Under the pieces are notes generated by a model. The model saw only the letters and a program-made list of their open reading frames with translations, was not told the DNA's origin and did no database searches. 64,000 nucleotides of DNA, taken from positions 1,054,001 through 1,118,000 of the forward strand of contig NC_087065.1 of assembly GCF_963678635.1 (NCBI RefSeq), read 5' to 3'. The position numbers and the translations under genes were made by a program. Source of the stretch: Symsagittifera roscoffensis. Lineage: Eukaryota; Xenacoelomorpha; Acoela; Convolutidae. Below are positions 32,401-45,600 of this stretch, piece after piece (positions within the stretch are counted from its first letter, which is position 1; each line of letters starts with the position of its first letter).

Positions 32401-34296
32401 ACATTCAAGGAGATGTTAAAAATTTTTGGAGAAAATTGGCCTGCGGAATCGAAACTTCACAATGATAACAGTTGAAACTCGACTAAATAGAGATTGCTTT
32501 CGTCGTAATCCATTTGCACAACTCAACAAAATTTTCCAGCGGTATTAAAATGAATATTACATAACTTGGAACGAAATAAGGTGGGCTTTCAAAAATTTGA
32601 CTTCTCGTCTAATCATACCCTGAAGTATTAAAATCTACCATTCACTTTTTTGGTTGAAATGTAGAAAACAAATCATAAAATACTACCAGCTTACTTGAAA
32701 ACAAACGAGAACAACACATTTAATGGGACCTGAAAGCATGTAATACCAAAAAATGTTCAGCAGTCATTATATCAGTAACTGTTTTTTTTTCTTCAGAAAA
32801 TCAGTTTTAGTTTAGAACCAAACTGAAATGCAAAAGAAAATATCACTGAATGCAGACCTGTCAGTTTTGCAATCAAAAAGATCATTTTGTAATTATTTTA
32901 CATCTTTAAGTATTAAAATATATATCTTTTTGAAAAACGTGATCTTTTGACTTCAATAATTAGAGTGTTAAGTTGAACGTATCAACAAAAACTAACAATA
33001 AAATTGACTAAAAAATCATATATCATGTTTTCTTTTATGTTTTTTTTCATTCTGCTTTTTACATTCAAGGAGATGTTAAAAGTATTTTGAGAAAATTGGC
33101 CTGCGGAATCAAAACTTCACAATGATAACAGTTGAAACTCGACTAAATAGAGATTGCTTTAGTCGTAATCCATTTGCACAACTCAACAAAATTTTCCAGC
33201 GGTATTAAAAAGAATATTACATAACTTGGAACGAAATAAGGTGGGCTTTCAAAAATTTGACTTCTCGTCTAATCATACCCTGAAGTATTAAAATCTACCA
33301 TTCACTTTTTTGGTTGAAATGTAGAAAACAAATCATAAAATACTACCAGCTTACTTGAAAAAAAACGAGAAAAACACATTTAATGGGACCTGAAAGCATG
33401 TAATACCAAAAAATGTTCAGCAGTCATTATATCAGTAACTATTTTTTTTTCTTCAGAAATTCAGTTTTAGTTTAGAACCAAACTGAAATGCAAAAGAAAA
33501 TATCACTGAACGCAGACCTGTCAATTTTGCAATCAAAAAGATCATTTTGTAATTATTTTACATCTTTAAGTATTAAAATATATATCTTTTTGAAAAACGT
33601 GATCTTTTGACTTCAATAATTAGAGTGTTAAGTTGAACGTATCAACAAAAACTAACAATAAAATTGACTAAAAAATCATATATCATGTTTTCTTTTATGT
33701 TTTTTTTTCATTCTGCTTTTTACATTCAAGGAGATGTTAAATGTATTTTGAGAAAATTGGCCTGCGGAATCAAAACTTCACAATGATAACAGTTGAAACT
33801 CGACTAAATAGAGATTGCTTTAGTCGTAATCCATTTGCACAACTCATCAAAGTTTTGCAGCGGTAGTATAAGGAATATTACATAACTTGGAATGAAATAA
33901 GGTGGGCTTTCAAAAATTTGACTGTTCGTCTAATCATACCTTGAAATATTAAGTTCTACCATTCACTTTTTTTGATTGAAGTCTAGAAAACAAAACATAA
34001 AATACTACCAGCATACTTCATAATAAAACCCAAGAACAACACAATTGATGGGAACTGAAAAGATGTAATACCAAAAAATGTTCAGCAGTCATTATATCAA
34101 TAACTGTTTTTTTTTCTTCAGAAAATCAGTTTCAATTTAGAACCAAATTGAAATGCAAATGAAAATATCACTAAACGCAGACCTGTCAATTTTGCAATCA
34201 AAATGTTCATTTTGTAATTATTTTAAACCTTTAAATATTAAAGTATAGAACTTTTTGAAAAACGCGACCTTTTGACTTCAATAATTAGTGTGTTAA
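32401..34296 (+). repeat. Three tandem copies of a 660-bp LINE 3'-end module
   Basis: The copies start at 32401, 33061 and 33722 (period 660-661). The third stops at about 34296, lacking the last ~85 bp. Copies 1 and 2 are about 98% identical, and copy 3 is nearer 90% by eye. Each carries the decayed C-terminal part of a LINE ORF2: GDVKNFWRKLACGIET, then NLERNKVGFQKFDFSSNH and LPAYLKTNENNTFNGT. These correspond to the post-RT region of CR1/L2-like elements. A 3' untranslated tail of T-rich DNA follows. The array lies directly downstream of the YADD segment. Confidence 0.85.
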
Positions 34297-35719
34297 ATCA
34301 GGTTAAATCATGTGTGAAATAAGCCATCTCCCCAAACTGAATCTCTACAACTTGGCCCCAATGTAACATTTCCAGTTAATATGCCCGGATTACGCGAAGA
34401 AAAAGTCAAGACTCTTTCGAAAAGTTTCGAAAAATAAGCTATGAACCAACGCTGAACCAGCATTTTTTAAAATAAAAATGAGAGTTTTGCTGCAATAAGT
34501 TGAGCCAGTGCTGAATTAGGTTTTTTTTGCAGGGATATTTAAGCGAAAGATGAATGCCAGCAAAGTGTTTTATCTGAAGAATGAAAACGACCACTAAAAT
34601 GAAATCAATAAACAAAAACTAACAAGGGTTTTCATAAACAAACAACAGACGGCTCTATAATTATAGTTAACCTCCATGTAGAAATTTGACTTCCAATAAT
34701 TAAAAGTAAAATTTGGCATATGAAATTATAACATCAAAATAACCTTTGCTGTCAGTCTAGAAATTTTCTCTTTAAAAAGTTCATAAGTTGAAACTACTTG
34801 TTTCATTGCTGAAGTTTTCTATAAATTGATTTTGGCACTGACACTCAGTAAAACATTTAGTTCAATTTGCGATACTTTGGTTACCGTGTATCTGACGCCA
34901 ATTTTTATTAACCACTCAAGATTTCTAATTTGGTACAGTGAAAACCAAATTTTAAAAATTCAGCTTCGGAAAGGATCAATAATCAGATTCGTTTGGATTC
35001 TGATTTGAAAAAAATAAATACAAAAAAAGCTCCGTCAGTATCCGATTTTTAAAAAAGAACGGATTAGACAGCTTAACTCCCAAAACAAGGATTGTGTTGC
35101 AAAAACAAACACGATTTTGGCTCAGAAATGAACACACTTTTTGGTGAAGTAGGGTTATGAAATGCGTTTCATGATGTAAAGATACGAGAGACACGGAATG
35201 AAGTGTTGCAAAAATGTGTACCTGGGTGTGATTGCAAAATGCGAGCATCCAAAAACATGTGTTTGATCCGAAAGAAATAACTCAAATACTTGAAATTTTT
35301 TTCCATGAAAAAGTTGTAAAATAGAAATATTTCGCATCAGCCCATAATTTTAAGAGTTTCATAGTTTCATAGTTTGGAAACCAGCCGACTGCTTCTTGGT
35401 TTGATTTCCAGAAGAAAGGCTAAAATAAGAAATAAATCAGAGTAAAAACAGCAACGTTTCTGTGTAACACACGTGCTTACTGAAAAAAAAGAGAAAAAAT
35501 GGTTGAAAAACCTGTTTAAATGTGTTAGAATCTACCTGTTTTCACAAGTCACCTAACACCTTGCTGTCTTGTTTATTTGTCAGTTATAATGCGTCAATTT
35601 TGTCAGTTCTTGTCTCTTTAATTGGCTTACTTCAAATATAAAACTTTCATCAAACCTGAAGTAGGATTTAAAAACTTCCTTACATGCAAAAGTATTCAAT
35701 TTTTTTGGGCTGAGACATT
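34297..35719. other. No gene recognised
   Basis: AT-rich, apparently low-copy sequence. The longest frame, 90 codons on the minus strand (34976-35248), is unrecognised and cysteine/histidine-containing without a regular spacing. Confidence 0.35.
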
Positions 35720-36563
35720 CCCGGGTTGAGCTCCATAGACCAAAAATACTATTCATACAGTTCCATACACGAAATTACGAAAAATACCAATTATTTAGAT
35801 TTCATACATTTTGCTGAAATGGTGTCATCGAGTTTTTCTTGTTTTTCTTGTTTTTGGCAAACATGTCGGTGTCACGCGCTAATAAAACAGGAAAATGTTT
35901 TGTCAAAAAAATTGCTAATCGTACAATTTCCATATATGAAAATATTATCACTATCATTTATTTTGATGGCGACAAGAAAAATTTTTGAAATAATTTTGAA
36001 ATTGCATCAAAAAATTGTTAAATTTTTCCAGAAAAGAATCTTTTTGCAGGCAAATTTTTTTGTGCATCATGTAGTCGTGGATACACAAAAATTGATTTTT
36101 TTTCCGTTTCTCAGAATAACTATTTTCAAACAAGCTAAAAAATTTTTTATTTTTTCTGTATGGAATGTTTATATATGCCTTGATCAATGTCTGATAATTT
36201 GAAAATTCAAATTTTAAAAATATTCAATTCAAAAATTCTTGGCAAACTTTAAAATTTGATGCTTTCAGTAAATGATTTGTGTAAGAAAGAGGTTCATCTA
36301 CAATTTAGGTCGTTTCCAATTCATTGTAAATGCAAGACAATCAAAACTTTGCTATTTCTAGTTTTGAGTAAATCATGGTTTCTGTCACTTGTGTTTGGTG
36401 ACAAACACATCTCAAAACTTTTGAGAAATTAATTTATAAAAAGTTATTTTTTTGGTTTATTCTAACATGCTAGTATCATTGAGCAAATTTTTGTGCTTAT
36501 GGATTGCATGAAAAAATCTGATTACATGAATAATGTATGATATGCATTTTTGGTCAACCCGGG
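35720..36563. repeat. R2 family element, 844 bp
   Basis: It begins CCCGGGTTGAGCTCCATAG and ends TTGGTCAACCCGGG, with the same internal block order as 41887-42830 (TTTTGATGGCGAC, then TGCCTTGATCAATGTCTG). The 158-codon open frame over its left half is a property of the repeat; overlapping frames occur in other copies at the same place, and nothing about it looks like a protein family. Confidence 0.82.
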
Positions 36564-38164
36564 TTGATTAATTTCTTCAATTGATATCAATCTGCTGATG
36601 TGGAGTAGAAATGTTCATGTCCTACTAGCTTCGACAACCTTTTACTCAATTCATGAAGATTAAGCTCCTTGCTTAGAAAAAACTTTCTTTTTTTTCTCTG
36701 TTAAAAAAAATTCGTGAAAAATTATCAATTTTTGCATACCCACTTTATTTGCTTATCTTTCTAATAGTCTAACTCCACATTACATTACCGGCTCTTCATC
36801 TGATTTATAATGTCTAGCAAATTTTTTTTGATAAAGACATTCTGCAGAGATAAAGTTTGGCAATGAGCAAAGAGCAAAGAGAGTTTCTTGTTTACTTGAA
36901 TTATTTGCTACTTTTAAAAAAAAATTTTTTAACTATAACTAAAAAAAAAATTAAAAACTGGCTCAAGATTTTTAATACTGATACTAGGAAATGGTTGCTT
37001 TCTTTCAAAAATAGCAATTTGCATTTTAAAAATTTAATCGTTTTTTTTTTGCTGTTTTCTATCCAGTTTTTAATTTTCTGCACGTCTCTATTCATTTCTA
37101 AGCCTGTTAAAAACGAGAATGAATCACTTGTTTTGCTTGCTCAAGTTAACTGTTACTTATTACTATTACTATTCTTCAAACTTATTAAATAGTAAACAAA
37201 ATTGATTATGCATAACAGCAAAAATGTTTCCTCCAAATACTTGTTCGATAAAGTATACTGTTAAACTGCTGCTCGAGTTATTGAATTTAAGATATTTGTC
37301 GATGAATCTTCGATATATGTCTTAGATATTTGTCGAATTTTCTGAGGTCTAGTTCTTTTGTTGTTTCACTTGAATATCTAATTCGTCAAAAAAAAATTTA
37401 TTCCTCGAAATAAGGAACAATTTCGGACTTACCTTTATCCGACTCTTTTTATGATTTCATTCTCGGCTTGTCAAATTGATTTGTCGACTTCAAGATTGTC
37501 TTTCAAAAATCACAATCAGGGAAATAATCAAGATATTCTGAAATAAACTTTTTTTTTGACATTTGAATCTTTAGAAGATCAGACAGTACTCATCATAAGT
37601 TTTATTGTTCATCAATACTAAGTGTTTCAACAATCAGAATTTGTTTTGTTTAAGAATTTGTTTTGTAAAATTTCCGAGACTGTTCTTGATTTGTTTGCTT
37701 AACTTTTGTTTTGGACAAACATTTTTATGTAGAGAAATATCAAAAAAAATCCAACGAAGGGGAAGCAACTGATTATTGGATTTCGCACCTAATTTTGAAA
37801 ATTTCGCTATAAAGATTAACACTGTAAGTAAGAACTTGCCAATTTTGCAAGCTGTTTTTACGGCAGTTGAAGGTGGCTTAGAATTTTGTCCGCTTCTCTG
37901 CCGGTTGACCCGCTTTCTCATTCTCAGCAATGGGAAGCAAAAATCTACCCAATTTTTTGCTCGGAGCATGAATATGGAACAAACAACTAGGCTTTGTTTT
38001 TTTTCAATCCTCTAAAATGTGGAAACTGGATCACAAAAAAATTTTGTCCTCCAGTGCAAAACTTTGAGATTAAAACTGACAAATCAGAAATTCAAACAAT
38101 TAGCATGCTTTGCAATTCAAATAACTTCAAATTGATTTTCTGAGTACTCCCAACCACTATAAGG
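36564..38164. other. No gene recognised
   Basis: Very AT-rich. A 111-codon plus-strand frame (36857-37192) encodes only lysine-, leucine- and phenylalanine-rich low-complexity sequence, as expected by chance in such DNA. Confidence 0.4.
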
Positions 38165-38457
38165 ACCCTACTTTGACCAATTTTCCTGCGCCGCAGGCGA
38201 ATTATTTAAAAAAGGCCAAAAAAGACATTTTAAGGCACTGTTTGGAAAATTTCGACCAAAAAATTGCGTTTTTTCGGCGCGCGCTCCCCCCTCAAAATTA
38301 GTATATTGGCGCCAAAGGCGCCTTTAGAAAAATTTTAAGGTCAGTCAGCCAAAAATGACTATCTGAAAATAGTACAAAGGGGGGACCCTTTGGGTCGGCA
38401 GGGGGTCGAATCCCTAAGGAAAAGACGTCCATACCCCACCCCCCCCCCCTAAATCCG
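38165..38457 (-). mobile_element. hAT-type MITE, truncated
   Basis: It shares GCGCCGCAGGCGAA-like and GGCGCCAAAGGCGCCTTTAG blocks with the MITE at 27338 and ends CTAAATCCGCTACTG. The other terminus is missing and no target duplication is found. Confidence 0.75.
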
Positions 38458-39390
38458 CTACTGGTGTACGTAACTAGGTCACTGAAGATGGAAGGCAAGA
38501 AAAGAGCTAAGAAACTAAAACCAAATAAATACTGTCCAACACAATTGACAGGGCACTGAAAGATGAAGCAGTTAGCCTATACTTACCCCTTATGTTTATA
38601 TTAGGTGACTTTTCGAAAAAATGCCTTTAAAAAAGTTCGCTTAGCCTTTGAAAATCTTTCGTTACTTTTGAAAGTTCAAAACCATTTAGAAACTTATAAT
38701 GTCAAAATGTCAAATTCTCAAAACAAACTAATAAACAAATGATGAATGCCACTCAACAGACAATCGTGGAAGCAAGACAAAAAATGGTTTTCAAGCACTT
38801 TTTCATTTGTAGATGCACAAGCACACCTAATGAACAACTTTGAAACTTGACAGGAACAATTTTTCATATAAAACATGACTAGAACGGCTCGTCTCAATCT
38901 TTCTGAAGCATCCACTGGTCACAAAAAATTGACTAAATTAGAAAAATTAAGATTCTAGAAAGTTTCCAACTACGTGAATGAACTCATCGTCACCAACGAA
39001 AGTACAATGAATTCAGTGAAACAATTTAAACTGAATTTGTATTGTTTTGTTGCAGGTTGTGACGCAAAATTTCATTCACTGGCATCACTCGTTTGAAAAG
39101 TATACTGAAATAATCTGAATCAAAAATTATCAGCCGCGTAGTATTTTTTGATACGTTGAAAATACCTAGTTGAAGATCGAAAAAGAAAGCTGTATACCGA
39201 TCTGTCTGAAGGCTTGGACTTATGATTGATCAAAATGTTTTTTTTTAAAGAAAAGAATTGAACAATAAGCATTGAGCAATATTTTTAACAGATCTATACA
39301 AAGATAGACTACCAAACAACTCGTCGAACAAAACTGTCGAACAAATCAACTCAGCTTCACGCAGCGACATAGAATCACACGTTACGAAAC
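38458..39390. other. No gene recognised
   Basis: AT-rich sequence without recognisable features. Confidence 0.35.
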
Positions 39391-39934
39391 AAAACAAGAC
39401 TGCTCGTATCAGGGCGAATCTCTCAATGTTCCGACTGCCTTTTAAGGTTTATGGAGCAGTAATAACATAAAAAAGTTAAATGAAATAAAATAAAATGAAA
39501 ATTTTTTTCTCTTAAATTTGAAATTTTTTATGAAAATCATCCCGCCACACGCCATATAAAGTACAAAAAGATAGATTTCGTTCCTTGTAACAAATCAATT
39601 ATGGCAAATAAGCTTCGTTCAACCAATTTAGAACGATTTCTAAGACGGATTAAATCTCCACTTACGCGTTAATAGCGCGAATTATATCGCGCGTTAATTG
39701 TCCCAAATTGGTCAAAATGGCCAAAATGGCAATCTTTAAACCCTCATTACTTTACGAAACATGATCACAGGTGAAATATTTTTTCAAATTTAAGCTCAAA
39801 ACAACAATAGCTTTTGAATGATATTAAAAAAATCCGTCAAAAATGGCTAGTTAAAAAGTCGAAATTTGTCTGAAGAAAAAAAACCCACCCCCAGCACAAA
39901 TATTCCGATAATTTCGTATCAAAAATCGGAACAA
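39391..39934 (+). repeat. R1 family copy, near full length
   Basis: It runs from AACAAGACTGCTCGTATCAG to AATCGGAACAA, with the internal inverted block CGCGTTAATAGCGCGAATTA...GCGCGTTAATTG intact. Confidence 0.87.
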
Positions 39935-40228
39935 TCAATTACTTTACGAGTTCCATTCCAAAATGTAGCATTATATGAGAAAATGATGTTAGTCGTAGTG
40001 CTCTAAAACACAGTACCAGTGAAGTAAAAAGAAAAACATTTTTTCAAATGTTCTTTTCCTTAAAAGACGTGACCGCTCAAGTATTTTACCTTGTAAGAAA
40101 ACCATTTTCATTTCGTTTTCTTAATTTCCTCGTATATTCATCAGTATTACCGTCTAAACCCGAAATAAATGTTTGATCATAAGAAAACAAACATGAACAC
40201 TATAAACCAAATCTCGATTGCAAATAAA

Positions 40229-40773
40229 AACAAGACTGCTCGTATCAGGGCAAAGCCCTGAAATTTCCGACTGCTTTTTACCGTTTATGGAGCAGTAGTA
40301 ACATAAACAACATAAAAAATTTAATGAAATAAAATAAATGAAAAACTTTTTTCTAAAATTTGAAAATTTTTCGATGAAAATTATCCCCCCACACGCCATT
40401 TAAAGTACAAAACAATAGATTTCGCTCCTTGTAACAAATAAATTATGGCAAATGAGCTTCTTTCAACCAATTTGGAACGATTTCTATGACGGATTAAATC
40501 TCCGCTTACGCGTTAATCGCGCGAATTATATCGCGTGTTAATTGTAAATTGGTCAAAATGGCAAAAATGGCAATCTTTAAACCCTCATAACTTTACGAAA
40601 AATGATCACAGGTAAAATATCTTTTCAAATTTAAGCTCAGGACAACAATAGCTTTCGACTGATATAAGAAAATTCCATCAAAAATGGCTAGTTAAGAAGT
40701 CGAAATTTGTCTGGAGAAAAAAACCCACCCGAGCCCAATTATTCCGTTACTTTCGTATCGCAAGTCGGAACAA
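40229..40773 (+). repeat. R1 family copy, near full length
   Basis: In direct orientation, 838 bp from the start of the previous copy. It has the terminal hairpin TCAGGGCAAAGCCCTGA (40245-40262 region) and ends AAGTCGGAACAAC. The 81-codon minus-strand frame over its left side is not a gene. Confidence 0.88.
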
Positions 40774-41214
40774 CAACGAAATAAAACAAATACTTTCACA
40801 AGACTTGAAGAGAGTTCAATCACAAAAGACTTTGAAGTATGACTCAAGGTGTATCTGCAATCTACGCGCCAACTGCAGAAAATTGTTTCTTTATACTGAG
40901 CAAGAAAGTGTCTCTACAGTGTGTATAGCAGTCTAAGCATGTACCAACTGGTATGGGTCTATCTTTAGACCAAAGAAACTGCAGAACTTCAGATGCTATG
41001 ACAAAAACTTTTGATTTAAGGGTTCAGTTTTTGAGGTTGTGTCGAGATTACGTTTTTTATTGGAAATTTAGTTTTTTTAACTGTTAACTAATAGATAAAA
41101 ACTAATCAGAAATCTTCAAAAGTATCATACGCGTCATTCATTCAAAAACTTAACCAAATATTAGTGGCGTTCCATATTATAAAGAGAGACGGGCAAATGA
41201 AAAGCGAGATGGGG
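40774..41214. other. No gene recognised
   Basis: AT-rich spacer, nothing recognisable. Confidence 0.35.
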
Positions 41215-41570
41215 TTAAAGATAAAGAGCTGACATTTTCTTGGATTGGGGACAAGCAGTGGGTATGAGGATAAGCGTGCTGAGGACTGTCAGCATGGACC
41301 CACAAATAATAATCATAGCCGGCTCGAATGATGACCTATGAATCAGAGAGCTGATGACTCGCCGCACGGATGGATCAGTTCCCAGTAATGTGGTCATGGA
41401 AGAGGCAAATATAACGCTACTTTCGGCCATGACCGAGGTGGAGACATCAGTGCAGCAACGTTTCACCGAAAATGTAGTGAAGATTATTTTTGTGCTGCAG
41501 CCTGAACCATTGCAGTTTGTGTACACGATGGTTACCAGGCTAGCGGAGGGACAATTCAACGTTTAAATTA
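41215..41570. other. GC-richer open island, possible exon, strand uncertain
   Basis: The region is open on both strands and clearly richer in GC than its flanks. The minus frame (114 codons) includes a hydrophobic run, AMIIICGSMLTVLSTLILI, that could be a membrane helix. The plus frame (41354-41566, 70 codons from ATG) uses many G- or C-ending codons and ends VYTMVTRLAEGQFNV. I recognise neither. Either could be an exon of a host gene. Clear splice borders are lacking. Confidence 0.25.
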
Positions 41571-41886
41571 AATTTTCTTGGCTAAAACCTGAATTGATGA
41601 ATCCAACTATTGAAAAACTAGCAATAAATAAAAAAAAAATTAAAAAATCTCTCAGGCTAAACTTCGAAAAATTAGATCTTTTTTTCACATATTAGCAAGA
41701 TTTTCATAAACGGACAATGCAAAAAACGGTTGATACATTTAAAATTTTAACGCCTTCTCAAATTTTTTAGAGGTAAGCTTCTAAAACTCGAAGTTACACT
41801 TTTCCTACAGTTTGCTGTGTTGTTAAATTTTTCTTGTTCTCAGTTGTATATTTTTTTGGTTCTTAGATGAATTTTTCTCTAATTTT

Positions 41887-42830
41887 CCCGGGTTGACCTC
41901 CATAGACCGAAAATGCTAATCATACAATTTCAAACACTTAGTCTATGGAAAAATGCTAGTCATACAAATTTCGTACATTTTTGCAAAATGAGTTTAATCG
42001 AATTTCAAAGGTATTTTATAGTTGTTTTGGTATCGAAATTGGTATCTCTTCATAAAAAAACAGGAAAAAAATGGTATGAAAAAAATGCTAACCATACAAT
42101 TTCTATTTATGAAAATTGTATGACTAGCATTTTTTTGATGGCGACGACAAAAATTTTTCGAAGTATTTTTGAAATTGTCCCCAAAAATTTTTTGTTTTTT
42201 TTTCAACCGCAAATTGATTTTCGTATTCAAACAAACATTTTTTGAAAAAAAAATTTTGCATGCAAAATTTAATTTTTTGTATGTATAACGTAGTCCTGGA
42301 TATACTAATATTGGATTTTTTTCCTTTTCTCTTCATAACTTTTTTCAAAAACGCTTAAAACTCCTCTTTCTTTTGTATGACATGTTTTTGTATGCCTTGA
42401 TCAATGTCTGGTAGTTTAAAAATTCAAATTTTAGAAATAATCATCTTTGAAAATTATTGCCAAAATTTAAAAGTTAATTGCTTTCGTTATATTATTTGTC
42501 TGAAACGGAAGTAACACATATCAGGCTGTTTCCAATGCATTTTTAATACGAGACGGCCTAACCGTTGGTTACTACGTTTGAGTAATCAAGGTTTATGTCA
42601 TTTGTGTTCGGTTACGAACACAACAAAAAAATTTTGAGAAATTAAAATGTAAAAAGTCAATATTTTTGGTTTATGGAAAAATCCTAGTCATACAATTTCC
42701 ATATATGAGAAAATACAAATCATAGACCTTTCAGGCAATTTTCTGTACGTGTGGAATTGTATGGAAAGTGTATGACTAGCATTTTTCCATATATGAAAAT
42801 TGTATTACTAGTATTTTTGGTCATCCCGGG
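41887..42830. repeat. R2 family element, 944 bp, long form
   Basis: It starts CCCGGGTTGACCTCCATAG and ends TTGGTCATCCCGGG. It is the long-form twin of 11285-12221 in reverse orientation, containing the middle block with GTTACGAACACAAC and the repeated TTTCCATATATGA motifs. Confidence 0.85.
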
Positions 42831-43023
42831 TTATCAATAAAAACTGAAATGGTCCTCACTCTAATTGCCAGTTTTCTCCAAAACAACCTGGAACAGGTAA
42901 GCAATCCGGGGTAAAACTTCTACCCAAGATATTGGCTAGTCTTATCTCTCACTAAACCCGATCTTACTGAAGCCACAGAAAAATCTTCTCTCACAGGTAC
43001 CTTAATCAGGAAAACGCCCGTTG
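42831..43023. other. Spacer left of the 10-kb duplication
   Basis: Short sequence between the R2 element and the first base shared by both duplication units. No feature is seen. Confidence 0.4.
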
Positions 43024-45600
43024 ATGGTGTGAAACGACATCATTATTAAAACTATCAACAGCCACCTTCACAGTGCAATCACAGAGTGGGCACTACAGAG
43101 AAACTGACAGAAATCCTAAAGACATGGACAAATATCAGTGCAATCATTTTATGTCAGAGAAACGGTACCCTAGATATCGGGACCCAGCTACCCATTACTA
43201 AGCTTAATACCCATTACTAGGCTTCTGATTTCAAAGGGGAAAGAAGTGCGGAGCTTGAGCTGATAAACGAGCTGGATAGTTCAATTTTGGAGGAATCACA
43301 GTCAGGCAAAATATACGGAGAAAGTTCGCAAGATCAAAATTGCACCGATACAATTGACTACACTTATAGTGCTAAACTGGGACCTTGTGTTCCTTATTCA
43401 AACTATTTTTCCAAAGAACCCAAAAAACGAAATGGTTCTCATAGGGTAGGAAAATGACTAGGCAGCCATCAATTACGAATCACTTGCATTAGAATAGCTG
43501 CACATTAAGAAAAAGGGGCCACAATTTAATACGCGCGCAAGTTTTGAAAACATGGAGCGGACCCAGCTGACGTTGAAATCTTTGTTCTGGAATCGAAAAC
43601 TTCAAAAAAACAAGTTTTTGAAATATTTCACATTTCAGTGAAGAACTAAAAAATCAAAATTAAAAAAATTGAAAACTTAAAAAGGTAAAAAAAGTTAAAT
43701 TTAATAAATGGTTGGCTAATAATCGTTGCATTAAATTTCGAATGAATGACGTGTATAACCTTTTTAATGATATTTTTAATTTCTATCTGATGTTTTTGTT
43801 CTTATTCGTTGAACTATTCAAAAAAATGCACAAAACTTGCTGGAAAGCTCGTTGGATTTACATTTTCAACGCAATCTCAAACTATTAAGATACAAAACTA
43901 ATGTTTTAACCTTTGAAGAATGTGATTTAGGCAGAGGAAGTATTTAGATTGTTTAATATGGTGCGTTTGCTTACTTTACAGGGTCACAAAAACTTAACTG
44001 TTAATTGACTATTTAAGTCAATATCAAAACATCCAGCTTTTGCAATTCTAAAAAATAAGTTGAAATTATAAGTTTGATAGAGCAACCCTTGTAATTGTAA
44101 ATATAAGGCGCATTCCGCTCAGTAATTCTGCTCAAATGATGCTCGATGATTCTCATTTAGCCTCTGAATGCAAATTAGCACAGAAATAAACGTTACAAAG
44201 TAGCGAAAAAACAAAGAAACTGATCAACAACCCAAATTAGTTCCATAAAATAAATGATATGAAATAGAGGAGCATTTTTCAAAAAAAATTGATTTTGCTT
44301 TTTTTTGGTTAAACTTCAACAACTAATTTTTTATTTTTTTTTCTTTGTTGACAATGTTCAATCAAAAATTTTGGTTGTTTTTCGCGGCGATTTTTATTTT
44401 TCGAACAAAAAGCTTTCAAAAGACAAAACCGTGATATGGTACTTCAAATCTCCATCAAATAACAATTGCAGCCCAAAGTTTTTTAAAAATAAAAAAACAG
44501 CGGCCATCAATTCCACTAACTCATGCCGCCATTTTTGCCGCATTACTCTCGGGAAGTAAGGATGAAAAAGTTAACGCAGGTCTTGTAGAAACAATTTAAT
44601 TAGTCTTTGAAAATTTTCACAATTCAACCAATCAGCAGTTTCTCAGTACAAACTGTTGTCATTCGAAAGCGCATGCAGGTTAAAAACTTTCCTCACGACA
44701 TGGGGACTTACAAATCAAAGAATTCTGAACGTGACTCCTAAATATCAGAAGTGTGACCCTCGTACATATGTGATGTTTAGATATGACATACAATGGGCGA
44801 TGAACAAAAAGATGTTTTTTTTATATATACCAGTTGATTGGCCCCAAAATTGAGAAGCTAATTTAAAGTGCTTCTCAACCAAAATAAAGTCAGCGTGGGT
44901 TGAAGAAAAAAAACTTAATTTTGTTGTTTCCAGAAAGAATAAACTGGTCTTTAATTTGTTAGAACTCAATCAGAATGATTTTTTTTCGAGTTTCTTGAAC
45001 AATTGACTTTGAATATTCATAATCTTGTTTCGAAATTATTTTGAAGAGTGATTACAACGTGAAAGTTTTAACGAATTGGAGATCAAACCTGTGGAATTTA
45101 ATTTCGTTTCATATGGCTTAATCGAAGTTTTGTCCAAATGATGCAACACGAATCAGTGATTTGGCAAAGTGAAACAAACGGAATTAAAATTTGCTATGAT
45201 ACACCCAATCAAACAGATTTTTTTATTTACGTATTCTGGCAAACATTTAAAAAAAAGAAAAAGCAGTCCAAAAATATTTTAATTCAAAATAATAATAACA
45301 AAAATCGGTTTTTTTGCTCCATCCGTTCTTCCTTGGTTTCCTAATTAGACCCAAAAAACTTTGAAAAATGATGTTTTGTGTGATGTTAAATTTATGTTCT
45401 TATGCTCTTGCGCACCTTCCAACCAGCCAAAAAAAAATTGAAAGATTCAACACAAAAGAAGAGCGAAATAAGAATTGGTTCAGTCAGAGCGCGAAAAAAA
45501 ATTGAAAAAAAACATTAAGAACTGAATTTAGATAAAGTAAATCAAAATTCAAAAAAACGTTGGCAAAAACTAATTTTTGCAGTGATTGAATTGGCAAAGT
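43024..45600. other. Unit 1 left part, no family recognised
   Basis: The sequence is shared with 52937-55506. A 76-codon frame in unit 2 (53090-53320, acidic and serine-rich) is broken in unit 1, so it is not under clear constraint. Another shared frame (44305-44559) ends with SCRHFCRITLGK. I recognise no domain in either. This part may hold untranslated or ORF1-like sequence of the elements to the right. Confidence 0.35.

Noticed and set aside
32401-34296. Regular repeats as a CRISPR-like or centromeric satellite array
   Set aside because: Unit length (660 bp), only three copies and LINE ORF2 coding traces identify it as a multiplied LINE tail.
35726-36202. 158-codon plus-strand frame
   Set aside because: It lies within the R2 repeat; low-complexity F/K/L-rich product, and other copies do not keep a corresponding protein.
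41346-41380. CTGATGA core suggesting a hammerhead ribozyme of the kind found in Penelope elements
   Set aside because: No GAAA at the right distance and no closing stems; it lies far from the Penelope remnants.
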